DNA from: Pycnopodia helianthoides
Taxonomy: Eukaryota > Echinodermata > Asteroidea > Forcipulatida > Asteriidae
NCBI GenBank assembly: GCA_032158295.1
Contig: CM063258.1
Location: forward strand, 811,001-875,000
Reading direction: 5' to 3'
DNA length: 64,000 nt
The translations under genes and the position numbers were made by a program. Below the pieces are notes generated by a model. The model had not been told where the DNA came from. It did no database searches and saw nothing but the letters and a program-made list of their open reading frames with translations. This document shows, one piece after another, positions 1-11,500 of this stretch; the stretch's first letter is position 1; the number at the start of each line of letters is the position of its first letter.

Positions 1-596
1 CTGAGGACAGCAACTCTGAGTTCATCATCTCTGAGGACAGCGGCTCTGAGTTCATCATCTCTAAGGACAGCAACTCTAAGTCCATCATCTCAGAGGACAG
101 CAACTCTGAGTTTATCATCTCTGAGGACAACAACTCTGAGTTTATCATAGCTGAGGAAGGCCACTATGAGACAAGCCACTCTAAGTCCATCATCTCTGAG
201 GACTGCGTAGCTGAGTCCATCATCTCAGAGGACAGCAACTCTGAGTCCATCATCTCAGAGGACAGCAACTCTGAGTTTATCATAGCTGAGGAAGGCCACT
301 ATAAGACAAGCCACTCTAAGTCCATCATCTCTGAGGACAGCGGCTCTGAGTTCATCATCGCTGTAGACAAAGTCTCTGAGTTCATAATCGCCGAGAAAAG
401 CAACTCTTAGCCCATCAACTCTGAAGACAGCAACTCTGAGTCCTTCATCTCTGAGGACAACTACTCTGTATTTTTTATTGCTGAGGAAGGCCACTATGAG
501 ACAAGCCACTCTAAGTCCATCATCTCTGAGGACAGCACTTCTGAGTTCTGCATCTCAGAGAACAGCCACTTAGTCCAGATTCTCTGAGTCTAGTAT
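1..596. repeat. Degenerate 30-base minisatellite
   Basis: The block is built from diverged copies of a unit of about 30 bases (CTGAGGACAGCAACTCTGAG followed by TTCATCATCT), running in from before the window start. A variant block beginning GCTGAGGAAGGCCACTATGA recurs near 149, 286 and 480, so there is some higher-order structure. Because 30 is a multiple of three, one minus-strand frame stays open over 255-509 with an LRVAVLRDD-type repeat. I treat that as a by-product of the array and not as a gene, since other frames are interrupted and no flanking exon is visible. Confidence 0.9.
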
Positions 597-1070
597 CTCA
601 AAGGCCAACCTTGTTCTTCTCCAAGTGCAGCAAATTTTAATCCCTGTAACATGTTTTTCAATTAGTCGCAGTTACCCGATGTTATCACAATGTCCATTGT
701 CTCTTGAAATTGAAGTTATTTAGTTGACAGCCTAGCTTTCAGGGATTGACATTATACTGTTTGAAGTATAATTTTGTTGGACATGAAGGAGAACGAAACG
801 ATTCCGAAAAATGATCCCACTATCATCCTTTTATCTTTGCATCATGTGGTACCAACCAGCAACATCATAGAAAAACCCAGCAAAGTCGACACTGTCAACA
901 CTGTATATTCATAAACAGAAAATTAATCATCTATATTTCTTATTCTTAACTTACAGTCAATAGGGTGGTATGATAGTAGAGGTGATCCCAAGATTAAGGA
1001 CTTTGATAAATTTCAGCGGTTTGTGCAGCAAAGTTTTCTCTGACATTATAATAATACTAACATTCTTGGT
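597..1070. other. Unannotated intergenic stretch
   Basis: Ordinary AT-rich sequence. I see no conserved coding segment and no recognisable repeat. Confidence 0.5.
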
Positions 1071-1232
1071 CTAGCTTCGTCCTTCAGATGGGACGTAAAG
1101 CCGTAGGTCCTTTATGTTGTGTAAGCCGCCAAGTCAAATAACCCAGGACACTTATCGTTAAGAGAAAGGAATTGGCCCCAGTGTTCCTGGTGTAGTTGGC
1201 TGCAGATTGCACCACAGCACCTTGGTGATATG
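1071..1232 (+). mobile_element. SINE fragment (3' half of tRNA-derived family)
   Basis: This matches the post-tRNA part of the fuller copy at 6171-6452, sharing CTTCGTCCTTCAGATGGGAC, GTAAAGCCGTAGGTCC and the ending GCACCACAGCACCTTG. The tRNA-like head with A and B boxes is missing, so this is a 5'-truncated copy. Confidence 0.75.
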
Positions 1233-1520
1233 TAAATAATGGTTCTTATAATGCAATCATAGCTCCACATACCTTGGAGAAGAAAAAAAAGTGCTTTCAG
1301 ATTCCCTCGGGTGTGATAAAGTGCTATATAATAACTGCGTATCAATGTGGTTTGTAATATTATTACGATATCTGCTTGAAAATGGTAAAGTTAGTTGGTT
1401 TGACTGTGGATATTTTTCACAGGACTCAGGAAAGTACCAAGTTTACAATGCTTAAAACACAAACAACATTCTTCAGACAATTCTCATCTTAACTATCATA
1501 GTTCTAAAAGGAAATGCCTT

Positions 1521-1728
1521 GCTTGATTGTTGAATTGCTTGATTGTTGAATTGCTTGATTGTTGAATTGCTTGATTGTTGAATTGCTTGATTGTTGAATT
1601 GCTTGATTGTTGAATTGCTTGATTGTTGAATTGCTTGATTGTTGAATTGCTTGATTGTTGAATTGCTTGATTGTTGAATTGCTTGATTGTTGAATTGCTT
1701 GATTGTTGAATTGCTTGATTGTTGAATT
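1521..1728. repeat. Perfect 13 x 16-base tandem repeat
   Basis: The unit GCTTGATTGTTGAATT is repeated 13 times without a mismatch (208 bases). Its homogeneity means very recent expansion or ongoing slippage. Three units make 48 bases, so a long frame stays open on the minus strand and encodes a 16-residue Q/N/S-rich repeat. There is no sign that it is a gene. Confidence 0.97.
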
Positions 1729-1846
1729 AAATATGCTTGTAAAACTACGATTAAACTCAAATCAACTGTCTTGCTGTTTTTTATTGCCATCTGATTTTAA
1801 ATGGAGATACATATCCAAAACATATTGGCTCATTTTTATGGGGCAG

Positions 1847-2006
1847 CAGGCCTGGAATTTCATCGTTGAGAGGACAAGGCCATTTTCATTTTGCAAAGGT
1901 CAGTTCTGTTAGAAAATCTTCAAGGTCTATGGGAAGGTTTTGAAGGGGCACCAAGGCCAAGACCAGGGGCAATAGAGGCAATGGCCTCCGTGTAATTTCA
2001 GGCCTG
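1847..2006 (+). mobile_element. MITE-like element with CAGGCCTG ends
   Basis: The element starts CAGGCCTGGAATTT and ends AATTTCAGGCCTG, so the ends are short inverted repeats. The interior carries the family core GGGGCACCAAGGCCAAGACC. Related copies lie at 23597-23842, 29555-29683, 38249-38397 and 59883-60051. Confidence 0.8.
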
Positions 2007-2058
2007 AATGATTGCATGAACAGTACATGTACATGATCATCTCAACCATTGTGCTTTA

Positions 2059-2113
2059 GGCCAAGACCAGGGGCAACATGAGGCCATGGCCTCTCTGTTC
2101 TTCCAGGCCTGGT
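2059..2113 (+). mobile_element. Truncated CAGGCCTG-family fragment
   Basis: It begins GGCCAAGACCAGGGGCAAC and ends TTCCAGGCCTGG. It is the 3' third of the same element, lying 52 bases after the complete copy. Confidence 0.65.
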
Positions 2114-2215
2114 GCTGTCGCATCTGCAACATTGGTGGTTACCAAAATAAGCAGGTAAACAACCCCAAGGATTGTGATTTCCTTGCTGCTTGTAGCTTTT
2201 AACCTCTTCTCCTTA

Positions 2216-2572
2216 TTAAAGGCAGTGGACACTTTTGGTAATTACTCAAAATAATTGTTAGCATAAAAACTTACTTGGTAACGAGCAATGGAGAGCTGTT
2301 GATAGTATAAAACATTGTGAGAAACGGCTCCCTCTGAAGTAACGTAGTTTTTGAGAAAGAAGTAAAATATTTGAATTGATTTTGAGACCTCAAGCATCTG
2401 AAAGCACACAACTTCGTGTGACAAGGGTGTTTTTTCTTCCATTATTATCTCGCAACTTTAATGACCAATTGAGTTCAAATTTTCACAGGTTTGTTATTTT
2501 GTGCATATGTTGAGATACACCAAGTGAGAAGACTGGTCTTTGACAATTACCAAAGGTGTCCAGTGTCTTTAA
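2216..2572 (+). mobile_element. TTAA-flanked MITE, GGCAGTGGACAC family
   Basis: The element is bounded by TTAA on both sides. Its ends are inverted repeats: TTAAAGGCAGTGGACAC at the left, GTGTCCAGTGTCTTTAA at the right. A full inverted copy is at 59007-59400, and decayed copies are at 24724-25056, 28893-29010, 46871-47080 and possibly 51256-51530. There is no coding capacity, so it must be moved by a transposase encoded elsewhere. TTAA targets are typical of piggyBac-type transposases. Confidence 0.8.
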
Positions 2573-3410
2573 GCAAGCCCCAAACCACTCCACCCTTCAA
2601 CAGGGTGTTTTGTTTAATTCTGTTGGATCGCCCGAGTAAACTGATCATGTTTCAGGTGCGACCATAATCAGAGTCTCACAGTTTGGGTGTTGAGTCACCA
2701 TACGGTGCTGGATTTTGTTAGAATGAGGAATAATCCTTGTAAGTTGCTCTATTTTATTACACATCCAACAGCACAATTAGCACCAAAAACAGGATGAATA
2801 GGAAACAAGAAGTTTTAGATGCGGGAGGAAAACCCCAAGGGGTAAAACCCACGTAATCAGGTAGGGACTGAAAACCCCAATCGACATGCAAGGCTCCAGT
2901 CTGAGGTGGGATTCGAACCGGGGTCTAACGCGGTGAAAGTTAGGGGTCGCTTGACTGACCATGTTCTTCCCAGCTTCTATAAATTAAGGCCAAGACCTAT
3001 GTAATGTGACAACTTGAAATAAACCTCAAAGAGCTTGTGCATTTTTTGAGTTGCAAGCTTTTATTCTTACTGACTGCTGTATGTACATATTTTACACAAA
3101 GTATTTACAGAAATGCCAGATGTGATCTGATCCACATTTCATTACATAACTAATATGACATTCCTTGTATTTCCAGTTTAACAACTCAAAACACATCCTC
3201 TTACCAATCTTTGAGAAGGCAAAGACTTTAAAAGAAATTTCAACCATGATTTATGAAAGGTCTGTTAAAAGAAGGTGGTATCAACTGTCAGATGTCGAGG
3301 TGCTACTTTGATTTCTTTCCCTGAACAATGCAGCTATTTGTATTGATAAATTTGAATAATGCCTGGTATATTGACTTGTTTGGTTGCAAGCCAATGCTTA
3401 GTGTTGAACT
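2573..3410. other. Intergenic, with one SINE copy on the minus strand
   Basis: About 2800-2962 reads on the minus strand as a tRNA-derived SINE. It has a B-box-like GGTTCGAATCCCACCTC and a tail with GATTACGTGGGTTTTACCC, which is related to the plus-strand copy at 40568-40770. The rest shows nothing I can name. Confidence 0.6.
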
Positions 3411-4404
3411 CCTCAGACTAAAGACAGTATTCCTTAGTCACATTATAAAAAAAGTCAACCTCTTTCCAAATGGTGTAGGATCTCGCCACGCCATTAACTC
3501 CCCCGAATGCCATTCTTGATCATAACCCCAAAGTGTGACTTTGAAATATCCAAATATATTGGATATTTTATTTAGACCTGTGGTTGATCCACAATATGCT
3601 CAAAATGGGCACATCCCCCGGAAAAAGCATTGAAGTCACAGAGCAATTGGTTCCCTTTCATTCTTTGTTGATCTTTGTGGCATGTCGTGGCCGAGTGGTC
3701 TAGTTCACCGGACCCAAGCTCTGGTGTTGTCAGCAGCACAGTGTGGGTTCGAGTCCCGGTCATGACACTTGTGCCCTTGAGCTGCTCTACCAGCCAGGCT
3801 CCTAGTGGATGATACCCATGCCTACAGTCATCCTTACGGACTGTGAAGGGGGTAACCCTGTTTCAGCCCCAGGAGTAGGTGGCAACGTGCCTCTGGTGTC
3901 AGTTGATTTGGGTCAACAGCCCAAATCAGTTTAAGTGTAGCCCTCACCTTGAGTGGTTGTTCGGCCTTGTGAGTTATACAAAAAATCTTGTGATTTATCT
4001 AAGTGTATGCAGTTTAGGGTGACCGTGTAAAACCATGGTTCATTTGAAGTTTATTGTGTCAAAATACTTGCATTTTGACACACGTGTACTAAGCCCACCA
4101 CAAGTGCTCGGAAGATTTTAACAAGCGTACAGAGTAGTCACTTTTCGTTAGCGAATCAGCATTGTATTCAGTGTTTTTCTTCCAGGGGTTAGTGACGAGA
4201 GGTTTTGATATGACACGCTGCCCATGGGAGCAAGGTTGTAAACAAGTTGCTTGCTGTCTGCTGAATATGTATAAGCTAATGTTGCCTCCTTTTTTTTTTT
4301 AAATATTCATTATCTGAAATAACACCAATGTCTGCTGTGCGTTGAAAACTCATTTGAGGATAATGCCTGTTAAGTTACATTTAGTTGACTGTGCTGTCTT
4401 CTGT
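3411..4404. repeat. First copy of a 994-base tandem duplication
   Basis: This copy starts CCTCAGACTAAAGACAG and is followed directly by a second copy at 4405-5398. By eye I found one substitution between them (CTACAGTCATCC at 3829 against CTACAGTTATCC in copy 2). Each unit carries a complete SINE. It is either a very young segmental duplication or an assembly artefact from two haplotypes. Confidence 0.95.
3676..3995 (+). mobile_element. tRNA-derived SINE (copy 1)
   Basis: The head contains an A-box-like TGGCCGAGTGGTCTAG and the B-box GGTTCGAGTCC at 3746-3756. A tail of about 230 bases follows, ending CCTTGAGTGGTTGTTCGGCC. The tRNA-like head does not close into a proper acceptor stem, so this is a SINE and not a functional tRNA gene. 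An inverted relative is at 9045-9390. Confidence 0.88.
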
Positions 4405-5398
4405 CCTCAGACTAAAGACAGTATTCCTTAGTCACATTATAAAAAAAGTCAACCTCTTTCCAAATGGTGTAGGATCTCGCCACGCCATTAACTCCCCCGA
4501 ATGCCATTCTTGATCATAACCCCAAAGTGTGACTTTGAAATATCCAAATATATTGGATATTTTATTTAGACCTGTGGTTGATCCACAATATGCTCAAAAT
4601 GGGCACATCCCCCGGAAAAAGCATTGAAGTCACAGAGCAATTGGTTCCCTTTCATTCTTTGTTGATCTTTGTGGCATGTCGTGGCCGAGTGGTCTAGTTC
4701 ACCGGACCCAAGCTCTGGTGTTGTCAGCAGCACAGTGTGGGTTCGAGTCCCGGTCATGACACTTGTGCCCTTGAGCTGCTCTACCAGCCAGGCTCCTAGT
4801 GGATGATACCCATGCCTACAGTTATCCTTACGGACTGTGAAGGGGGTAACCCTGTTTCAGCCCCAGGAGTAGGTGGCAACGTGCCTCTGGTGTCAGTTGA
4901 TTTGGGTCAACAGCCCAAATCAGTTTAAGTGTAGCCCTCACCTTGAGTGGTTGTTCGGCCTTGTGAGTTATACAAAAAATCTTGTGATTTATCTAAGTGT
5001 ATGCAGTTTAGGGTGACCGTGTAAAACCATGGTTCATTTGAAGTTTATTGTGTCAAAATACTTGCATTTTGACACACGTGTACTAAGCCCACCACAAGTG
5101 CTCGGAAGATTTTAACAAGCGTACAGAGTAGTCACTTTTCGTTAGCGAATCAGCATTGTATTCAGTGTTTTTCTTCCAGGGGTTAGTGACGAGAGGTTTT
5201 GATATGACACGCTGCCCATGGGAGCAAGGTTGTAAACAAGTTGCTTGCTGTCTGCTGAATATGTATAAGCTAATGTTGCCTCCTTTTTTTTTTTAAATAT
5301 TCATTATCTGAAATAACACCAATGTCTGCTGTGCGTTGAAAACTCATTTGAGGATAATGCCTGTTAAGTTACATTTAGTTGACTGTGCTGTCTTCTGT
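4405..5398. repeat. Second copy of the 994-base tandem duplication
   Basis: Near-identical to 3411-4404. It ends 72 bases short of the NELFE stop codon, so the duplication lies in the presumed 3' end region of NELFE. On the minus strand both copies contain AATAAA (plus-strand 3567-3572 and 4561-4566), so the duplication could have duplicated a polyadenylation signal. Confidence 0.95.
4670..4989 (+). mobile_element. tRNA-derived SINE (copy 2, inside the duplication)
   Basis: Same element as at 3676-3995, carried along by the tandem duplication and not an independent insertion, because both flanks are duplicated with it. Confidence 0.88.
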
Positions 5399-5470
5399 CT
5401 ACTGAATATTCAATGGCTATCCTCAGATGTGTTGAATATTCACTAGATCATGCTGACTGCTGGATATTCA

Positions 5471-5541
5471 TTAGAATATATCATCTTCGTCTGTATACAC
5501 CTTCATCTCCCTTTTGTCTTTATGTCTGCTGCCCTTGACTC
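5471..5541 (-). CDS. NELFE: NELFE coding exon 8 (C-terminus and stop)
   Basis: It encodes GVKGSRHKDKREMKVYTDE then DDIF and the stop TAA (5471-5473). This basic-then-acidic tail matches the end of NELF-E proteins. The acceptor is an AG at 5543-5542. A second AG three bases further in would give a protein one residue shorter, in frame, so the exact acceptor is uncertain. Confidence 0.85.
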
Positions 5542-8500
5542 CTTGCAATATAGACAGAAAAAGGAAGACCGAGAGAAAATTAATCAATCTATAAGGTTCA
5601 AGGAAGGCAGAACAAAATAAATTAGAAGCCTTCAAGATGCGCTGCCAGCGCAAAACCCTAAACATCTGCTGGCAAGATAAATGTGCGAAATAAAGAGGTT
5701 TGGAGGAGAGTATCAGGTGGTAGTAACCCATCACTTCGCGCATCTACAAGACCCAACTTGCCTGGTTTGGCCACATAATGAGAATGGAAAACTTCTAAAA
5801 CAGTAAAAATGCATCCGACTTGAAACAGTAACTGGGAAAAATAGAAGGGGTAGGCCAAGGAAGAGATGGGAAAGTGACATCATTGCTAACAGCACCTTCT
5901 ACCTGGAACACCGCAGAGGTGGAGGAGAGTAAAAAATCGTGGAGCCAACGTCCTTTCGGATACGGTGCAAGATTGATTGACTGATTGAAGATGCATTGTC
6001 GGCTTTATAATCAGTGAGCTTTCACAACAAACTTAATCCTATTGTTGTTCTTCTGATGATTGATAAGCCTGTACTTAACTTTGAGCTATTCTTTAAGTGA
6101 CAGTTTCATTTTTGAAAAGGTATTTTGTAATTGCAAAATCTGGTTCCACTGTAAGCCTAATCTACTTTTATGGCGTGTCGTGGCCGAGCGGATAAGAGCA
6201 CCAGATTCAAGCTCTGGTGTTTCTGTTCAGCAGAGTGTGGGTTCGAGTCCCGGTCTTGACACTTGTGTCCTTAAGCAAGACACTTAACCATTATTGCTTT
6301 GTCCTTCGGATGGGACGTAAAGCCGTAGGTCCCGTGTGTTGTGTAATGAACGTAAAAGAACCCAGTGCACTTATCGAAAAGAGAAGGGGTTCGCCCCGGT
6401 GTTCCTGGTTTGATTGGCAGCATATTGCACCACAGCACCTTGTAAACCATGCGACTGCAACTTCACCAAAAAAGAGGAAATTACAAAATTTCAATGATTT
6501 TGTACAGTATTTTTCAATTTTGAATAGTAAAACTGAGAATAAAAAAAGAGGAAATCAGCTGATCCGAGGAAAAGTTGCATGCCTGATTACATGGTGCTAT
6601 GTAAAGGATAAATGTCTCATACTTCAAATCAAAATTCTGAGGGTGAAAAAAGGGAAAACCAACAAAAACATAACAAAATTAAATAAAAAAACCGCGACCA
6701 AGATTTTGCTACTTTTACGATTGGTCGGGAAAGGGCAATCCAACAATTTCTTTTAGGCCTAAAGTCAAGGTCCCTGTGGATGAGGGTAGCAGACAATTGA
6801 CAATTGGGAAAAGCGGCAACCTTCCTTACCTAGATCACCCCACTGTGATGACTTTCCACCAGACTGGGAGTCGTTGTTGGCGTACTTGTGTATGCTTGGT
6901 TGTCGTCGTGCCAATGAAACCCGGAAAACCGTTGAGGAGACCATCTTGTTGTTCATTTCATCGATGGCCTTGTCGGCCGCGTCAAAATTATCGAATGTGA
7001 TGAAGGCACAACTAAAGTTCAGAGGGGGTAAAGAAATTGACAAATTTTAGGAAGCATCCCCTTTTTTAAATCTCTAAATCCAGCGAGTTGACCAACCATT
7101 TGAAATCAATGAATATTTTCCTAGACACAATATTCCTGGTTTATAAATAAGCTTCTTGCGACTTGCGAGATAATTTTAATACAAGTCTGGTAGTCGGTGT
7201 ACTTCGCTGCCCAACTGTCTCTGGCCACAAAATTCCACAGGAGACTGTGAAGACCAAGTCCACTGTACACAAGCCATGGGATTTTCTGATGTACAGACAG
7301 AATAAACCCATGGAACCAACACTAGCCAGGAAGGTATGGTACTTAGTGGCAGTCTGCATACTAAGCGTCCTACAAGCGCCATACAAGCCCTTAGAATTGT
7401 TTAACAAGCGTGCATGCAAAGTAGTCATTTTTGGGAGCCAATCAGCAATGTTTTTCGGTTTATCCCTACCAGGGGGTTAGTGATGAGAGGTATCGATACG
7501 GCGCACTGCCCATGGTAGCGAGGCAAGGTATGGTACCTTGTGGCTGTCTGTGGTACCAGTGTGTAGAAGTGCTGTTTCCTTCACACATTAACGCAATGTA
7601 CATGGCAAACCTTTGGTAAACAAGCTCAGCCATTCGCTCGTCCCCAGCGCCTTGCCTTAAAACCAAAGGCGCTGGGATGGGCAAACGTATCGTTAACGTT
7701 AATGCTCAGCATGCATCACACTCACACTGCAAGCACTGCACGCATGACGTACTTCCTGAACAAGAATCTGTGCAAGCTGATTAGCCCATCCCAGCGGTCC
7801 TGGATAGGCCGCTGGGGCCGACCGAAGCTCAGCCAATGACAAAACTTCCTTTGACCCTTTGAGGGCGCTGTTTGAGCTAGTGACATCATGTGCAAGGGGG
7901 TCTATTCTATGGTTTAGGAAAAGTAACCTCCAAGGCCACTGTTCTAAAACTGTTAAGCAGAAAAACAAATGCTCAAAATGTATTTGTTTCTGCAAAAACA
8001 AGTGGAGAACCAGTCACAATTAGCAATATACATTACATTACATTTTGGTCGGTAACCTTCTTTTGCTAAGCACCAATTTTCAGTGCTCAGCAAGTTTGTC
8101 TTGATGAGCAAAGCCTCGTTGCCTTGTGCTATAAACAGTCATTGGAATTCATTTAATATGGAAATTTGCCTTTTCTGATGTGCAAAAACTTGCCCCGAAT
8201 CCATGTGACATATTAACACTGTTTTCAGTCTGAGAATGTTTTTTTGGTTATATTTGACTGTTTACCAGTCACATCATTGTCAATTCAATTCAAAATAACA
8301 TTTCCATACTTCATGAAAATTTCGAAAACAATACATAACCAAAAAATGAATTTAAGAAGTAAACACAAGTCCGGGTTAAACAAGAAGTATGACAGCATCT
8401 TCTAGAAGCTGACGCTTTTGGTTAGATGCCTGATGGACAGACAAAAAAACATCAACAGAAACAACAACGTACGGACAGACAGGTTGAATAAGGACGAATA

Positions 8501-11500
8501 ATGATGAAAGACTTATACAAGACTTTGTCCAAATTTAACTCACACAAATGGCTTTATATTAAATTGAGCCTGGTCAGCCAGAAATGCATGATCCTTTCGG
8601 AATAAAACAAGAATTCAATCAATTAATGCCCACCTTTTTTCTTGCTCCATGTTGATATTTGCAATCGTCCCAAATTTCTTGAACGTTTTATCGCATAGCT
8701 CGTGGGAGATTCCTCGGCCGTGGACGTACACCGTGTTCCCACGCTTTCTTTCTGTTACATTCAAGACAGCAACAGGTGTTACGGTCATTTCGAGGACAGG
8801 TGTTAATCATTACCATAAAGAGTACACTATAAGGGTTTAATTGATATTGGGCGTGTGTGTGAGATCAATAACACATGGGGGACGTGACGAGAGGTTGGTG
8901 TACTTTGAGAGGCTGTAAACCGTTGGTAATCATCAACAGCTTTGTCAGGGATTTACCGTTTAAAAGCGTAACAGCAAAAGCACCGACTGTTCAGCTGTTC
9001 CACTTCGCATACTTAAAAAAAATAATAATAATTTATGAGATATCGCCTAACTCACAAGGCTGAACGGCCACTCAAGGTGAGGGCTACACTTAACTGATTT
9101 GGGCTGTTGACCCAAATCAACTGACACCAGGGGCAGTTGCCACCTACTCCTGGGGCTGAAACAGGGTTACCCCCTTCACAGTCCATAAGGATGTAGGCAT
9201 GGGTATCATCCACTGGGAGCCTGGCTGGTAAAGCAGAATGCACTACCTTCCCAACTTTTTACGAAGCAATTATGGTTAAGTGCCTTGCTCAAGGGCACAA
9301 GTGTCAGACGGGATTCGAACCCACACTGTGCTGCTGACAACACCAGAGCTTGGGTCCGGTGAACTAGACCACTCGGCCACGACACGCCACAATCATACTA
9401 ATTGAGAATACACCTAAATCCCCCAAATTGGCAGTGGTTTCCCATTGGTCTGGATATGAAACCCTCTAAACTTCCAGGGGGTCATAATTTAGACTAGGAT
9501 TTCGAGAGTCAGAGCTCACCCTTAACACTAGCCCGGCGTACATTGTCTAGTAAAAACTGCAGTGGGCTTACTACACACCACTTCTCAACTTGCCATGTGG
9601 GCGACTAAAAAACTGTGCAACCTACTAAGCTTAAATTGCTAATATTTCATCCTTTTCAGACATGAATAATCCATTTTTAACATGTGTTAATTTAGTTTTG
9701 AGCGTGTGATTGTAACTTCATTTGACCCTTAAACTGGTGTCGATTGCTACCACTAATACATAATCAGAAAGATACATTCATGACAATACATATTTAAAAT
9801 CTGGGCTACTAAAACTTCCGGGCAAGTAAAACGCACAGTTTAGTTTACCAGCTCGGTGAGCTGCTTAATAAAAAAGCCTAAGCGCAAGGCCTAGGACTGT
9901 TTTTACATCACCATGACTATTTGACCCATATCCACCTGACTACTTAATTTCCCATAGTACACACAAACATTCTAAATTCCTACCTACGCCGTAAAAACCA
10001 TGTATATGAGCAATAGGTATAGCATTTGCTAAAACTCTCATTACTAGTGATATGAGATGGGAAGCATGGCTAAATGTACATCACGTTCTAGAGAGTATGT
10101 AATTTTTTTTTAAACAGTGTACAGTTTCTTGGGCGAATATTTATTTGCAAGGCTGTAAATAATGAGTATTTATTGTAAAACAGCAATAAAAGCTACATGG
10201 GCAAAGGGCAGGAACCGTGTTTATGTACTTTGGCAATTCAGGTCGATCCGAGTTAAATGGATCTCCACGTGGATGAGCTTAATAGTGCTTTGTTTGTCTT
10301 CACTTGAGTCTTTGTTTGTCTTTCAAGGGAGATCTTCGGAAAAAAACAAAAACCTAAACGTAGGAAAATCCTGAAAAAAAAATTAAAAGGCCCTCTGACA
10401 CACTTTCGTTTCAAACAAAGTACGTAGTGCAAGTCAAATCTGCCAATCCACTTTCCTGCCGTTTTGTGAAAACTAAAGTACAGAGCTAATGGGTCTCTCT
10501 AAAACGTAATCATCCCAGTACAGATGCCTGAACTGCACATGAGACACAATGAGTATCACCTTTGGAAGTTATTAAGACACTATAGACAGTTCCTTTTGAC
10601 ATCACAGTTTAAAATCGGCCATCTTTACAAGCAATGATAGTCTTTTTTTTTGAACTCACAACTTTGCATTGGGTGCGTTCGATTAGCTTCCCCGGGTCAG
10701 CCCCAAGTGCCCTGCTTGTGGAGCGGGTCACTAGGGAATGACCGAGGTGCATGACGTCACGACGAAAAACTTTCTCAATGGCCACCATTTTGTTTGTAAT
10801 TCAGCGGGGCACTTTCAGGAAGTTTGACATACATTTTCACCTTTTAAACAGCGACTTTGTGAGCAGAAGTATTTTTTTTATTCGAAGATGGGTAGTTGTG
10901 TATCAACTAGGGCGTGTAAAATAATTCAACGTTCCAGTTTCACCTTGATAATAATTATTTTACGATCTTTTCGTGAATCTGCGGACGTAATGCACAAATA
11001 AAGTAGTTCTGGGTCGGCTGTCCCAAGATGCATTGGTGTGAATGCTGGGGGAAGTTGGCGTTCGATTAGCTCATGTCAGGGGCTCACCAGGATGAGCACA
11101 CCGGGGTTGACCCGGGGAAGCTAATCGAACGCACCCACAATGTGTAAGTGACAGGTGCAGCATGCGGGTGCTCTATCAAATTCCTTGCATAATTTGTCTC
11201 TGAACCCCCTTGGCAGCGTAGAAAAATTAGAACGCTACACACAGCTCAAAACCAAAACCCAAGTTGCCAGTAAAGATGCCATCTACCAGAGACCGGGTAT
11301 GAAATGACTGGTTAAATTGCCATTGCTAAGGTAGTTCTGAGCAGTGTCCATATTGCTGATGACGTTGCCGTTCACCAATGTACAGTAATAGGCGGCTACG
11401 GCTATGGCTATGGCTGGGTCGCCGCACTGTCATGTGTTAAAATATGGACACCCTAAGCAACAGTTGTAGCTGTAGCCGAAGCCGCTAATTTGGACACGGC

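Noticed and set aside
1521..1728. CRISPR-like array
   Set aside because: There are no unique spacers; it is a plain head-to-tail repeat. The same goes for 48337-48552.
1473..1790. 105-codon minus-strand ORF rich in Gln/Asn/Ser
   Set aside because: It is the 16-base tandem repeat read through; nothing outside the array looks coding.
6217..6756. 179-codon plus-strand ORF
   Set aside because: It begins in a SINE, runs into intron sequence of NELFE and turns into a Lys/Asn-rich tail; no motif and no plausible conservation.
6765..6829. Unspliced NELFE C-terminus ending after GKEGCRFSQL
   Set aside because: A consensus GTAAGG donor at 6829 and an in-phase terminal exon at 5541-5471 matching the NELF-E tail make splicing the better model.
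7163..7684. Several 60-105-codon ORFs on both strands
   Set aside because: They lie in a dispersed repeat within NELFE intron 6 and have no recognisable protein similarity.
3676..9390. tRNA genes at the GGTTCGAGTCC boxes
   Set aside because: A and B boxes are present but acceptor and anticodon stems do not pair, and each is followed by a conserved SINE tail.
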